NCBI GenBank assembly: GCA_948473085.1
Contig: CAOKWH010000003.1
Coordinates: 44,462 to 108,461 of the forward strand
DNA length: 64,000 nucleotides
Direction of reading: 5' to 3'
DNA from: an uncultured Clostridia bacterium
GTDB lineage: Bacteria > Bacillota > Clostridia > Oscillospirales > Ruminococcaceae
Below are positions 17,728 to 26,065 of the stretch, one piece after another; positions within the stretch are counted from its first letter, which is position 1, and each line of letters begins with the position of its first letter. The position numbers and the translations under genes were made by a program. The notes under the pieces are model-generated. The model was not told the DNA's origin and made no database searches. It saw nothing but the letters and a program-made list of their open reading frames with translations.

Positions 17728-19701
17728 TCAGAACTCCGGCATTTTTACAATGCGATAGTAGGTTCTGGCTGTGATAAAGTAAACTGCCACATAAAACAGG
17801 ATAAAGGTAAGGGCTGAAATAGCAATGCAAAAGAGGAACAATGGGATATTGTACATTGCAAACAGGGACATAATTTTTACCAGTGCTGGGAAGGCAAAGC
17901 AGATGTGTATCAGCGCAATTAGAATGGGGAAAGAGAACACCATCAGCACCTGCTTTTGTATAGTGGAGCGCACCTCCCGGTCGCTCATGCCCACCTGCTG
18001 CATAATACGAAAGCGGCGCTTATCCTCATAGCCTTCGGTAATCTGCTTGTAGTAGATAATCAGCACTGTAGCCAACAGAAACAGGGCTACAAAGAAAAGA
18101 CCGACAAACAGCAGCCCGCCATATACTATATAAAATGAATCCCTTGTGTCGCTCTCGGTGGTAATGGACATCAGGTGGCTGACCTCTTCCAGCAGCTCTT
18201 CCCGCAGGATAGATTTGAACTGCTGCGCGTTAGGGTGCTCCTGGTCAATATCGAAACTGTAAGTACACACTAAATAATTGCTGTTTTCTGCATCAATCTC
18301 AAAGATCGTTTCGGGGCTGTTAAAGAACAGGATGGGGAAGTTGGGGGCTTGGGTATCTTTTATATAAGAAAGAGCCTTCTCGCTGCCTTTGGGTATATTC
18401 TTCTTTACTGTAAAAGCTTTTCCGTCAATGGTAATCTGTTCTCCATCGAAAAAAAGGTTCCCATAGGTAATCACTTCATCGGGGGCGAGGGTATAAACTT
18501 CCCCTGTATAGGCACTCAGCTCCGATGCCAGACAATATAACAGGGTGCAGTTGCCGGGGCTGCTCAGAGTTTGGATTGTACTGCCATCTTTCTGGGTGTA
18601 ACTGGTGCGTCTGGAGGAGAGAAGCGGGTCACCGACAGAAAGGTCATAGCGTGCGGCCACTTCTCCAATATACTCCGGCAGCACAGCAGGCAGGTTGGGG
18701 GTTTCCGGTGTGTAGTAAACCTCCACCGAATAATTCCGGACAAAACGCCTTTTTATCACATCCTCTTCGCCAACATACAGGCAGACACAGGAGGAGATGG
18801 TTACCAGCACAGCCGAGGCCAAAATGCAGATGTTGGCCAGGCCAATGGCGTTCTGCTTCATCCGGTAAATCATGCTGGAAACACCTATAAAGTTTTCTGG
18901 CTTATAATAAAACCGCTTATTTTTCCGCAATGCCTTGAGTATTAGGATACTAAGCGCAGAAAAGATGCAATAGGTGGCGATAATCACAAGCATGGTTGCA
19001 GGCAGAAAGACAAGCAGCGCCATACTGGGGGTCTGTACCGAAACAGCAATGGCATACCCGGCAGTCAGGGTAACTATACCAACAAGGGCGGTCAACCAGC
19101 GGGATTTTGGTTCCCGTTCCCCTGCTGCAGTGCTGAGCAGAATGCTAATGGGGTCCTTCCGGAATAGCAGGAGTACATTTTTTAGATAAACAATGCCCCA
19201 ACCCACCGAAAACAGCAGCCCGGTAGTAAGCAGAGAATCCACAGGAAGGGTCATATCAAGGGAAACTGGCAGGCGGGTGATGTTCAGCAACAGCAGATAC
19301 ATCAGCTGGCTGAATACTGCACCGGCAGCAATACCGCAAATGAGGCTGCCCACCAAGGAAAAGAGTGTTTCAAAAAGCAGCAGCAAAGAAAGGTTCCCTC
19401 TGCTCATGCCCAGTACAGAATAGAGGCCCATCTCCTGCGAACGCTGCTTCATAACAAAGCTGTTGAGGTAAAACAGGATGAGAATGGTAATAAAACTGCA
19501 CACAACAGCCGACATAGATAGGATTATGCTAATACTGCCGCCGCCTGCTATCTTTGCCCCATTCACAATATAGCTCATGGAAACCAGAAGGTAGAACAGC
19601 ATTACCATTAGTGAGGCCGCCAGCAGATAGGGGACATAGATAATTTTATTGCGCCGCATTCCAGATATGGCCAGCTTAGGATAAAATAAAATATTACGCA
19701 T
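17728..19701 (-). CDS. BceB-like ABC transporter permease (FtsX family)
   Basis: 657 residues with about ten membrane helices in the BceB pattern: helices 1-6 or 7 in the first 310 residues, a large extracellular domain of about 200 residues (roughly 315-515), then the last helices. FtsX-like core helices flank RSQEMGLYSVLGMSRGNL near residue 90, the coupling region to the ATPase. Bce transporters free lipid II-cycle intermediates from peptide antibiotics such as bacitracin and also act as the sensor for their kinase. The start overlaps the ATPase gene by 8 bp. Exact ligand unknown. Confidence 0.88.
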   Translation of the reverse strand: MRNILFYPKLAISGMRRNKIIYVPYLLAASLMVMLFYLLVSMSYIVNGAKIAGGGSISIILSMSAVVCSFITILILFYLNSFVMKQRSQEMGLYSVLGMSRGNLSLLLLFETLFSLVGSLICGIAAGAVFSQLMYLLLLNITRLPVSLDMTLPVDSLLTTGLLFSVGWGIVYLKNVLLLFRKDPISILLSTAAGEREPKSRWLTALVGIVTLTAGYAIAVSVQTPSMALLVFLPATMLVIIATYCIFSALSILILKALRKNKRFYYKPENFIGVSSMIYRMKQNAIGLANICILASAVLVTISSCVCLYVGEEDVIKRRFVRNYSVEVYYTPETPNLPAVLPEYIGEVAARYDLSVGDPLLSSRRTSYTQKDGSTIQTLSSPGNCTLLYCLASELSAYTGEVYTLAPDEVITYGNLFFDGEQITIDGKAFTVKKNIPKGSEKALSYIKDTQAPNFPILFFNSPETIFEIDAENSNYLVCTYSFDIDQEHPNAQQFKSILREELLEEVSHLMSITTESDTRDSFYIVYGGLLFVGLFFVALFLLATVLIIYYKQITEGYEDKRRFRIMQQVGMSDREVRSTIQKQVLMVFSFPILIALIHICFAFPALVKIMSLFAMYNIPLFLFCIAISALTFILFYVAVYFITARTYYRIVKMPEF

Positions 19702-20461
19702 TGCCCCGGCCTCCTGTGGTAATTATGGTGAGCGTGTCCACAATTTTTTGATAAAAGGCGTCGATGGAAAGTTCCCCGCGGTAGAGCTGATGGAACACAG
19801 TGCCATCCTTAATGAACAAAACCCGCCCGGCGTGGCTGGCCGCCCGGACGGAGTGGGTAACCATCAAAACAGTTTGGCCCTGCTGGTTGATTTTTTCAAA
19901 GCTTTGGAGCAGCCCTTCGGTGGATTTGGAATCCAGCGCGCCGGAAGGCTCATCTGCCAGAATAATTCTGGGCTGTGTAATCAGTGCTCTGGCCACAGCG
20001 GCCCGCTGCTTTTGCCCTCCGGATACCTCGTAGGGGAAGTTTTGCAGGATGTTGGAAATCCTCAGCTCCTGGGCTATGTCCTCCAGCCGGCGCTCCATTT
20101 CCGCAACTCCCATTCGTCCCAAAACCAGGGGCAACAGGATATTATCCCGCACAGAAAAGGTGTCCAGAAGGTTGAAGTCCTGAAAGACAAAACCCAAATT
20201 TTCCCGGCGGAACTCGGCCAGCTGTTTAGCTGGTATGCTGGCAATATCCCTGCCGTCCAATAGGACACTGCCGCCGGTGGGGCGGTCCAGGGTGGCAATA
20301 ATATTCAGCAGCGTCGTTTTGCCGCTGCCAGATTCCCCCATAATAGCGGTGTATTCTCCCTGCTGGATTTGAAAACTGACATCTGTAAGGGCCTGTACCG
20401 AATTGCCGCCATAACGGGCGGTGTAGATTTTTTTAAGGTGCTGTACTTCAAGCAATGGCAT
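19694..20461 (-). CDS. BceA-like ABC transporter ATPase
   Basis: 255 residues, complete ABC ATPase. Walker A GESGSGKTTLL (about 42-52), Q-loop FQDFN, signature VSGGQKQRAAVARAL, Walker B RIILADEPSGALD and the H-loop MVTHS. Belongs to the MacB/BceA-like subgroup by GNSVQALTDVSF near the N-terminus. The C-terminal extension after the H-loop (VFHQLYRGELSIDAFYQKIVDTL) is typical of BceA. ATG 20461 has AAGGAGA 6 bp upstream. It overlaps the glycosyltransferase gene by 14 bp upstream and the permease by 8 bp downstream, so all three appear coupled. Confidence 0.93.
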   Translation of the reverse strand: MPLLEVQHLKKIYTARYGGNSVQALTDVSFQIQQGEYTAIMGESGSGKTTLLNIIATLDRPTGGSVLLDGRDIASIPAKQLAEFRRENLGFVFQDFNLLDTFSVRDNILLPLVLGRMGVAEMERRLEDIAQELRISNILQNFPYEVSGGQKQRAAVARALITQPRIILADEPSGALDSKSTEGLLQSFEKINQQGQTVLMVTHSVRAASHAGRVLFIKDGTVFHQLYRGELSIDAFYQKIVDTLTIITTGGRGNA

Positions 20462-21230
20462 AATCGTTCTCCTTTTCTGATAAGGTAATGCGGTGTACAA
20501 AGTAAATTTTATCCTCGTATTCTATATGGTTCTGCTCCAGAATCTTTTCTGCCTCCTCTTGGCTCAGTGTTTTACAAATTACCATCCGCTCCAGTACCCG
20601 CAGCTGGCGCTGCCTTGCAAGCTGGGGGGAGGCATCCAGGGAGTAGGCCGACGGTGCGTTGGGAATACCGGCTAAGATAGTGGCCTCCCAGTCGGTCATT
20701 TCAGACGGCTGTTTGTTAAAGTAGCCCTGGCTGGCATCGGCCACACAGTAATACCCGCTGCCAAAATTGATGGAGTTGACATAGAGCTCCAAAATCTTAT
20801 CCTTATCCAGCTCCCGCTCCAATTCCAGCGCCAAAAACAGTTCGGCCACCTTGCGGGTGAATTTTTTCTCCTGGGTGAACCACTCGTTTTTGGCAAGCTG
20901 CTGGGTAATGGTGCTGCCGCCCTCGGCCAAGGAGAGGGTGCGCAGATCGTTAAAAGCGGCCCGTAAAATAGCAAGCAGGTCAATTCCCGGATGTTGATAA
21001 AAGCGATGGTCTTCCACGGACAAAACAGCATCCAGATAGATTTTGGGTAGTTCGCTTAAAGGGGTGTAGTGTTCCTTGGCCTGGATATCTGCCACCACCT
21101 GAGCAATGGGCTTGGCTGCTATGGCCTGCTGATACAGGTTGTACCCCTGCCAGGTTACTGTCCCGGCAACACTGCTAACGGCGATAACTCCTGCCGCCAA
21201 AACTCTTTTTATCCATTTCTGATGTTTCAT
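20448..21230 (-). CDS. Monofunctional peptidoglycan glycosyltransferase (GT51)
   Basis: 260 residues: one N-terminal membrane anchor (about 8-27) and a GT51 domain that polymerises lipid II into glycan strands outside the membrane. All five family motifs are visible: VEDHRFYQHPGID (catalytic Glu), GGSTITQQLAKN, RKVAELFLALELE, KDKILELYVNSINFG and ILAGIPNAPSAYS. There is no transpeptidase domain, so it is MtgA/SgtB-like. What is odd is its position between the two-component genes and the BceAB-like transporter, overlapping the ATPase gene by 14 bp. That suggests it belongs to the same cell-wall stress response. Confidence 0.9.
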   Translation of the reverse strand: MKHQKWIKRVLAAGVIAVSSVAGTVTWQGYNLYQQAIAAKPIAQVVADIQAKEHYTPLSELPKIYLDAVLSVEDHRFYQHPGIDLLAILRAAFNDLRTLSLAEGGSTITQQLAKNEWFTQEKKFTRKVAELFLALELERELDKDKILELYVNSINFGSGYYCVADASQGYFNKQPSEMTDWEATILAGIPNAPSAYSLDASPQLARQRQLRVLERMVICKTLSQEEAEKILEQNHIEYEDKIYFVHRITLSEKENDYAIA

Positions 21231-21261
21231 CTGCTACCTTCTCCTTTCTATTTATTATCAT

Positions 21262-21307
21262 AAACAAAATGGGAACTGTAAGCCATTGATTTTGCTTACA
21301 ATTCCCA
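21262..21307 (-). terminator. Terminator between the sensor kinase and glycosyltransferase genes
   Basis: A 14-bp stem with one mismatch (21307-21294 with 21283-21270) followed by TTTTGTTT on the minus strand. It would partly separate the regulator pair from the glycosyltransferase-transporter genes. Confidence 0.8.
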
Positions 21308-21340
21308 CCTGTAATCTTACATTTTTGAAAGGGTGCGCTT

Positions 21341-22345
21341 CTAAAATACTTCAAGTGCAGTTTGGGTAAAATTTAATATAATCCGGGTACCTACCCCAAC
21401 CTGGGATTGGATAGTCATGGTATGGCCCAGCATGTTTAGGGTTTCCCTGCAAAGCGCCAACCCGATGCCGGTGGAGTGGGCGGATAGATGGCCGTTTTGT
21501 CCGGTGTAACCCCAATCGGTTACCCGGGGCAGGTCTTCCGGGCGGATGCCAATGCCGGTATCTTCAATCAGCAAGCAGGTGCCTTTTCCCGGCAACAGTT
21601 CTATACGCACCCCGCCGGATGTGGTGTATTTGGCGGCGTTGGTGAGCAGCTGCTCCAACACAAAGCCCAGCCACTTTTCGTCCGAAAGAACCGTTGTTTG
21701 GATGTTCCCAATTTCCATCGACAGCTTTTTGGAGATGAACAACGGCGCCAGCCCCTTGACAGTCTGCTTTACAACCTTCTCCAAAGAACAGGGGGAGAGC
21801 AGCAGGTCGTTTTCCGTAGAAAGGATACGCTGATATTGCAGGGCCATTTCCACATACTGCTCAGCCTTCAGCAGCTCATTTTCCAGGCCGCTGCGATCCA
21901 GCGGCTCCTCTCCAATAAGCAGACGCATAGCTGCCAATGGGGTTTTGGCCTGATGGGACCAGGTAGTATAGTAGTGTTGGGCAGTGTGCAGGCGTTCCTC
22001 GGCTGCTATTTCTGCCTGGGTGCTTCGTTCGTTGGTGCGCAGCAGCAGCTGTTGATAGGTCCGTTCCAGGGCATCCCGGGGTTCGGGCAGCTTGCCCAGC
22101 TGATAGGTGGACCCAGCCAGCAATTCTGTCAGATACTGTATTCTACGCCGGTACAGGTGGCACCCCAGAGCACCAAACAGCAGCGCCATAGAGGTGATAA
22201 AGAACACGATGTAGCGTACCGGGGCCATTGGCAGGTGGTATAGTCCACAGATAAGGAAAATGGATAGGCAGATGCCAGTGTGCAACAGGATATTCATTCG
22301 GATGCGGTACAGGTATTGCCCGGTAATTTGAAGCCAGTCACGCAT
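21341..22345 (-). CDS. BceS-like intramembrane-sensing histidine kinase
   Basis: 334 residues. Two closely spaced N-terminal membrane helices (about 17-35 and 40-60) with almost no extracellular loop, the hallmark of BceS-type kinases that sense through their ABC transporter. The phosphoacceptor is in YYTTWSHQAKTPLAAMRLL (about residues 128-146, H-box with HQAKTP). ATP-binding motifs follow: N box TNAAKYT, G1 EDTGIGI and G2 STGIGLAL. ATG 22345 has GGAGGGG just upstream; the longer in-frame extension overlaps the regulator and was rejected. One base separates it from the regulator stop. Confidence 0.93.
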   Translation of the reverse strand: MRDWLQITGQYLYRIRMNILLHTGICLSIFLICGLYHLPMAPVRYIVFFITSMALLFGALGCHLYRRRIQYLTELLAGSTYQLGKLPEPRDALERTYQQLLLRTNERSTQAEIAAEERLHTAQHYYTTWSHQAKTPLAAMRLLIGEEPLDRSGLENELLKAEQYVEMALQYQRILSTENDLLLSPCSLEKVVKQTVKGLAPLFISKKLSMEIGNIQTTVLSDEKWLGFVLEQLLTNAAKYTTSGGVRIELLPGKGTCLLIEDTGIGIRPEDLPRVTDWGYTGQNGHLSAHSTGIGLALCRETLNMLGHTMTIQSQVGVGTRIILNFTQTALEVF

Positions 22346-22346
22346 A

Positions 22347-23021
22347 TTACCCCTCCACCAGATAACCCAGCCCTTTGCGGGTAAGAATAAAATGATACAA
22401 GCCAATCTCCTCCAACTTTTTACGGATACGGGTAATATTTACTGTTAAGGTGTTATCGTCAATAAAGCTTTCGTCCTCCCAAAGCTGGCGTATCAGTTCC
22501 TCCCGGGAAACAGGGGCATTTTTATGCGCCATCAGGGTGCGCAGGATTAAGTATTCATTTTTCGAGAGGGGCAGACGCTGACCATTATAATGCAGCGCTG
22601 CTTCGGTGAGATCCAACACGGCCTGTCCAGCTTGGATGATATTGGATTCCACTCCAGACTGATAGCTACGCCGAAGCACCGCGCCAATTTTGGCCACCAC
22701 CAGTTCCATTCCAAAGGGCTTGGTGACAAAGTCGTCCCCTCCCATACTCAAGGCCATTACCTGGTTCATTTCGTCCGATGCTGAGGAGATAAAAATAATT
22801 GGCACCTGGCTGCTTTTCCGAATTTCGGCACACCAATGATAGCCGCTGAAAAAGGGCAGTGTAATATCCATTAGCACTAAATCGGGCGAAAAGATTTGAA
22901 ATTGCTCCAGCACCTTATCAAATTCAACAATATGCTCAGTTTGATATCCCCAGCAGTTCAGTTGCCGAACCAGTGCCCGGGCGATGGTGAGGTCGTCTTC
23001 CACAATAAGTACCTTATAAAT
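22347..23021 (-). CDS. BceR-like response regulator, apparent ATT start
   Basis: 224 residues: receiver domain (1-115; VEDD at 6-9, phosphoacceptor Asp in DLVLMDITLP, Lys in FVTKPFG) and an OmpR-type winged helix (about 125-222; NEYLILRTLMAHKNAPVSREELIRQLWED). BceR proteins activate their transporter genes. The only in-frame start downstream of the promoter and correctly spaced from the strong AGGAGGG at 23034-23028 is ATT at 23021, giving MYKVLIVEDD, the family N-terminus. The in-frame TTG at 23063 lies inside the promoter itself. Start confidence is moderate, function confidence high. Confidence 0.88.
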   Translation of the reverse strand: MYKVLIVEDDLTIARALVRQLNCWGYQTEHIVEFDKVLEQFQIFSPDLVLMDITLPFFSGYHWCAEIRKSSQVPIIFISSASDEMNQVMALSMGGDDFVTKPFGMELVVAKIGAVLRRSYQSGVESNIIQAGQAVLDLTEAALHYNGQRLPLSKNEYLILRTLMAHKNAPVSREELIRQLWEDESFIDDNTLTVNITRIRKKLEEIGLYHFILTRKGLGYLVEG

Positions 23022-23027
23022 ACAAAT

Positions 23028-23034
23028 CCCTCCT
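23028..23034 (-). promoter_or_regulatory. Ribosome binding site fixing the ATT start of the response regulator
   Basis: AGGAGGG on the minus strand, 6 nt before ATT (23021-23019). No ATG, GTG or TTG in the right frame lies within reach of it. Confidence 0.7.
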
Positions 23035-23051
23035 GTTTTATACTTAGTATA

Positions 23052-23080
23052 AGAATACTCCAATTGGCCAGAGCAGTCAA
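23052..23080 (-). promoter_or_regulatory. Promoter of the response regulator/kinase genes
   Basis: Minus-strand TTGACT (23080-23075), 17-bp spacer, TATTCT (23057-23052). The transcript should begin near 23045, downstream of the TTG at 23063. Confidence 0.7.
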
Positions 23081-23137
23081 TAAACGGTATATCCAGGGCG
23101 GCGAGTTAGTTTTAGCAAACAAATTTCCGTTAAACTA

Positions 23138-23166
23138 TTGACAAAGTTAAATTGTAGTGCTATATT
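23138..23166 (+). promoter_or_regulatory. Promoter of the feo operon
   Basis: TTGACA (23138-23143), 17-bp spacer, TATATT (23161-23166). Near-consensus; transcript expected to begin near 23173, just before the palindrome at 23181. Confidence 0.85.
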
Positions 23167-23180
23167 GAACACGAACAGTG

Positions 23181-23194
23181 TTAGTTGTGACTTA
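23181..23194 (+). promoter_or_regulatory. Candidate operator in the feo promoter region
   Basis: TTAGTTGTGACTTA, an imperfect palindrome close to the predicted transcription start. Ten of its 14 bases, including TTAGTT and GACT, recur in a perfect-arm version at 23680-23693. Its position would suit a repressor. Confidence 0.45.
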
Positions 23195-23221
23195 CTGCGT
23201 ACATTAGAAGGGAGTAGAAAA

Positions 23222-23431
23222 ATGCCGCTGACAATGTTATCTATAGGTGATTCCAGCTTTATTAAAAAAATTACCGGTAAGGATGAAACCCGAAAATTTC
23301 TTGCGTCTTTGGGTTTTATCGAGGGGGAGGAAGTTTGTGTAGTTGCCAAAATCTCGGGAAATGTTATCCTTGGTGTGAAGGATTCCAGAATTGCTTTAGA
23401 TCAAAGCATGGCAAATAGAATTATGGTGTGA
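23222..23431 (+). CDS. feoA: FeoA family protein (first copy)
   Basis: 69 residues with the small SH3-like FeoA fold: LSIGDSSFIKKITGKDETRKFLASLGF, then EGEEVCVVAKISGNVILGVKDSRIALD and MANRIMV. FeoA is a cytoplasmic partner of the FeoB ferrous iron permease. ATG 23222 follows GGGAG; the ORF extends upstream but that part lies in the promoter. 13 bp before a second, more typical feoA. Confidence 0.88.
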   Translation: MPLTMLSIGDSSFIKKITGKDETRKFLASLGFIEGEEVCVVAKISGNVILGVKDSRIALDQSMANRIMV

Positions 23432-23444
23432 GGAGGATAAAAGA

Positions 23445-23666
23445 ATGAAAACACTAAAAGAGGTTGTACCAGGCCAGCGTGCAAAAGTAGTGCGTCTACA
23501 TGGGGAAGGCGCAGTAAAGCGCCGGATTATGGATATGGGAATTACCAAGGGAGTGGAAGTAAGTGTACGAAAGGTTGCACCATTAGGCGACCCTATAGAA
23601 CTCACTGTGCGTGGCTATGAGTTATCCATCCGAGGCGAGGATGCTGCAGCCATTGAGGTTATTTAG
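23445..23666 (+). CDS. feoA: FeoA family protein (second copy)
   Basis: 73 residues. Contains the canonical FeoA pattern GQRAKVVRLHGEGAVKRRIMDMGI (here in two stretches), TKGVEVSVRKVAPLGDPIELTVRGYELSIR and a closing AAAIEV. Paralogous to the preceding gene; tandem FeoA proteins are common in Clostridia. GAGGAG precedes the ATG. Between it and feoB lies the perfect-arm palindrome at 23680. Confidence 0.92.
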   Translation: MKTLKEVVPGQRAKVVRLHGEGAVKRRIMDMGITKGVEVSVRKVAPLGDPIELTVRGYELSIRGEDAAAIEVI

Positions 23667-23679
23667 TTTTACCATTGAG

Positions 23680-23693
23680 TTAGTTAAGACTAA
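23680..23693 (+). promoter_or_regulatory. Candidate operator before feoB
   Basis: TTAGTTAAGACTAA: perfect 5-bp arms TTAGT/ACTAA around four bases, 28 bp before the feoB start. A near-copy is at 23181-23194. Confidence 0.45.
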
Positions 23694-23720
23694 TTACATG
23701 TTTATAGTGGAGGGATCATT

Positions 23721-25865
23721 GTGTCAATAAAAATAGCGCTTGCAGGCAATCCAAATTGCGGAAAAACAACACTGTTTAACGCTTTGACGGGCTCCAACCA
23801 GTTTGTAGGAAACTGGCCCGGTGTTACTGTGGAAAAGAAAGAAGGGAAACTGAAAGGGTATGAAGATGTAATAGTTGTCGACCTTCCAGGCATTTACTCG
23901 TTATCCCCTTACTCTTTGGAGGAGGTGGTTGCCAGAAATTACTTGATAGAGGAATGCCCCGATGTTATCCTGAACATTGTAGATGGCACCAATCTGGAAC
24001 GGAATCTCTATTTGACCACCCAGCTGTTGGAATTGAATATTCCTGTTGTAATGGCTATTAACATGTCAGATATTTTGGAAAAAGCAGGTGAAAAACTGAA
24101 CCTTTCAGCTATATCCAAGCATTTGGGTTGTGAAGTGGCGGAAATTTCTGCCATGAAGGGGACGGGAATAAAGGAAGTTGGAGCAAAAGCAGTGAATGTG
24201 GCCTATAACCGGATAGAGCCGGCTGCCCTGCACACTTTTTCTGATAAAACAGAACAAGCTCTTGCAGATATTGCAGCCAATTTGAAAGGGGTTGTTCCCA
24301 AAGGCCAAAGCCGGTTTTTCTCTGTGAAACTGTTTGAGCGGGATCAGAAAATCAAAGAGAATTTTAGTAATCTCCCAGATGTAGAAGAAATTATTCAGAG
24401 GCAGGAAAACAGCTGCGATGATGATGCTGAAAGCATTATTTCAAATGAGCGCTATGCTTATATTTCATCTATCATTGACGATTGCTACATAAAAAGGGCA
24501 CATCAAAAGTTGTCAATATCTGACAAAATTGATCGTATTGTTACCAACCGTTATCTTGCACTGCCCATATTTGCTGTTATTATTACCATGGTTTATGCTG
24601 TTGCAGTGACTGGTATAGGAGCTTTTTTCACTGATTGGACAAATGATGTGCTGTTTGGTGAGATTATTCCGCCAGCTGTGGAAAGTGTTCTGATTCGTAT
24701 TGGCTGCGCTGACTGGTTGATGGGATTGGTACTGAACGGTATAGTTGCCGGGGTTGGTGCAGTATTAGGGTTTGTTCCACAAATGCTGGTGTTGTTCTTT
24801 TTCCTCGCTGTACTGGAATCCTGCGGGTATATGGCCCGCATAGCCTTTATTTTAGATCGAGTATTCCGGAAATTTGGACTTTCGGGAAAATCCTTTATTC
24901 CCATGTTGGTAGGCACAGGCTGCGGCGTTCCCGGCGTTATGGCTTCCCGTACTATTGAAAATGACCGGGATCGAAAAATGACAATTATTACAACAACTTT
25001 TATTCCCTGCGGGGCTAAGCTGCCCATTATAGCTCTAATTGCAGGCGCGTTTTTTAATAATGCCTGGTGGGTAGGGCCAAGCGCCTACTTTGTGGGGATT
25101 ATCGCCATTATTGTTTCCGGTATTATTTTGAAAAAAACTAAACTGTTTTCCGGTGACCCTGCGCCCTTTGTAATGGAGCTGCCTGCTTATCACTTGCCAA
25201 CTGTGTCAAATGTGCTCAGAAGTGTCTGGGAGCGGGGGAGTTCCTTTATTAAAAAGGCTGGAACTGTTATTTTGCTTTCTACCATTGTTATCTGGTTTAC
25301 CTCTTCTTATGGCTTTGTAAATGGTGCTTTTGCTGCTGTTGGCGACAATTTAGACGGTAGTTTGTTAGCTTTCATCGGCCGTACATTTGCTTGGGTATTC
25401 ACACCTGTCGGATTTGGCAACTGGCAGTCTGCCGTGGCTACAATCAATGGCCTGGTAGCAAAGGAAAATGTTGTATCCACCTTTGGTATTCTGTTTGGCT
25501 TTGTCGAAGCAGCTGAGGATGGCGCAGAATTTTGGGGGCTGCTCTCTTCCAGTATGCCCATGGCGGCTGGTTATTCCTTTTTGGTGTTTAATCTGTTATG
25601 TGCCCCCTGCTTCGCAGCTATTGGTGCAATTAAGCGGGAAATGAACAGTGCTCGATGGACATTGATTGCAGTAGGCTATCAAACCGGGTTTGCTTATGCT
25701 GTGTCTTTGTGTGTTTACCAGTTTGGCATGCTGCTTTCTGGCGGTGGTTTTAACTTCGGAACAATAGCAGCAATGGCTGTATTATCCGGCTTTGTTTATC
25801 TGCTGGCCCGGCCGGAACGGCAGCCAATACCCAAAGCCTTGAAAAATATTGTTCCAGCTGATTAA
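23721..25865 (+). CDS. feoB: Ferrous iron transport protein B
   Basis: 714 residues. The N-terminal G protein domain (1-~165) has G1 GNPNCGKTT, G2 region NWPGVTVEKKEG, G3 DLPGIYSLSPYSLEE and G4 NMSD. A helical GDI-like linker follows (about 170-270), then a polytopic permease (about 285-690) with the two Gate regions, each bearing conserved cysteines (GTGCGVPGVMASRTIEN, FIPCGAKLP and LLCAPCFAAIGAI). GTG start with GGAGGG 6 bp upstream. Length is slightly shorter than the 770 of E. coli FeoB. Imports Fe2+ across the cytoplasmic membrane under anaerobic conditions. Confidence 0.97.
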   Translation: MSIKIALAGNPNCGKTTLFNALTGSNQFVGNWPGVTVEKKEGKLKGYEDVIVVDLPGIYSLSPYSLEEVVARNYLIEECPDVILNIVDGTNLERNLYLTTQLLELNIPVVMAINMSDILEKAGEKLNLSAISKHLGCEVAEISAMKGTGIKEVGAKAVNVAYNRIEPAALHTFSDKTEQALADIAANLKGVVPKGQSRFFSVKLFERDQKIKENFSNLPDVEEIIQRQENSCDDDAESIISNERYAYISSIIDDCYIKRAHQKLSISDKIDRIVTNRYLALPIFAVIITMVYAVAVTGIGAFFTDWTNDVLFGEIIPPAVESVLIRIGCADWLMGLVLNGIVAGVGAVLGFVPQMLVLFFFLAVLESCGYMARIAFILDRVFRKFGLSGKSFIPMLVGTGCGVPGVMASRTIENDRDRKMTIITTTFIPCGAKLPIIALIAGAFFNNAWWVGPSAYFVGIIAIIVSGIILKKTKLFSGDPAPFVMELPAYHLPTVSNVLRSVWERGSSFIKKAGTVILLSTIVIWFTSSYGFVNGAFAAVGDNLDGSLLAFIGRTFAWVFTPVGFGNWQSAVATINGLVAKENVVSTFGILFGFVEAAEDGAEFWGLLSSSMPMAAGYSFLVFNLLCAPCFAAIGAIKREMNSARWTLIAVGYQTGFAYAVSLCVYQFGMLLSGGGFNFGTIAAMAVLSGFVYLLARPERQPIPKALKNIVPAD

Positions 25866-25889
25866 AATGTAAAAGGGGGGTTATTTATA

Positions 25890-26045
25890 GTGGGAACATG
25901 GATAGTAGGCGGTGCTCTATTGGTTATATCCATACTGGCAGCACGCAGCATTATTCAAGATAAAAAAGCTGGAAAGTGTAGCTGCGGATGCAGTGGCTGC
26001 GGAAGCTGTACAGCCTGTCATGCTTTAACTAAAAGCGATCAATAA
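25890..26045 (+). CDS. FeoB-associated Cys-rich membrane protein
   Basis: 51 residues, GTG start behind a GGGGGG ribosome site. One membrane helix (about 3-18), then a basic linker QDKKAGK and a cysteine cluster CSCGCSGCGSCTAC holding seven Cys in 14 residues. This matches the small FeoB-associated Cys-rich proteins that take the place of FeoC in Firmicutes; the cluster may handle iron or an Fe-S centre. Directly between feoB and the regulator, surely in the same operon. Too small to be found by length-filtered gene calling. Confidence 0.88.
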   Translation: MGTWIVGGALLVISILAARSIIQDKKAGKCSCGCSGCGSCTACHALTKSDQ

Positions 26046-26065
26046 TTATGGGGAGGGAAAACCTG

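Noticed and set aside
23063..23065. TTG at 23063 as the response regulator start
   Set aside because: No ribosome site, and it lies inside the promoter upstream of the predicted transcript start.
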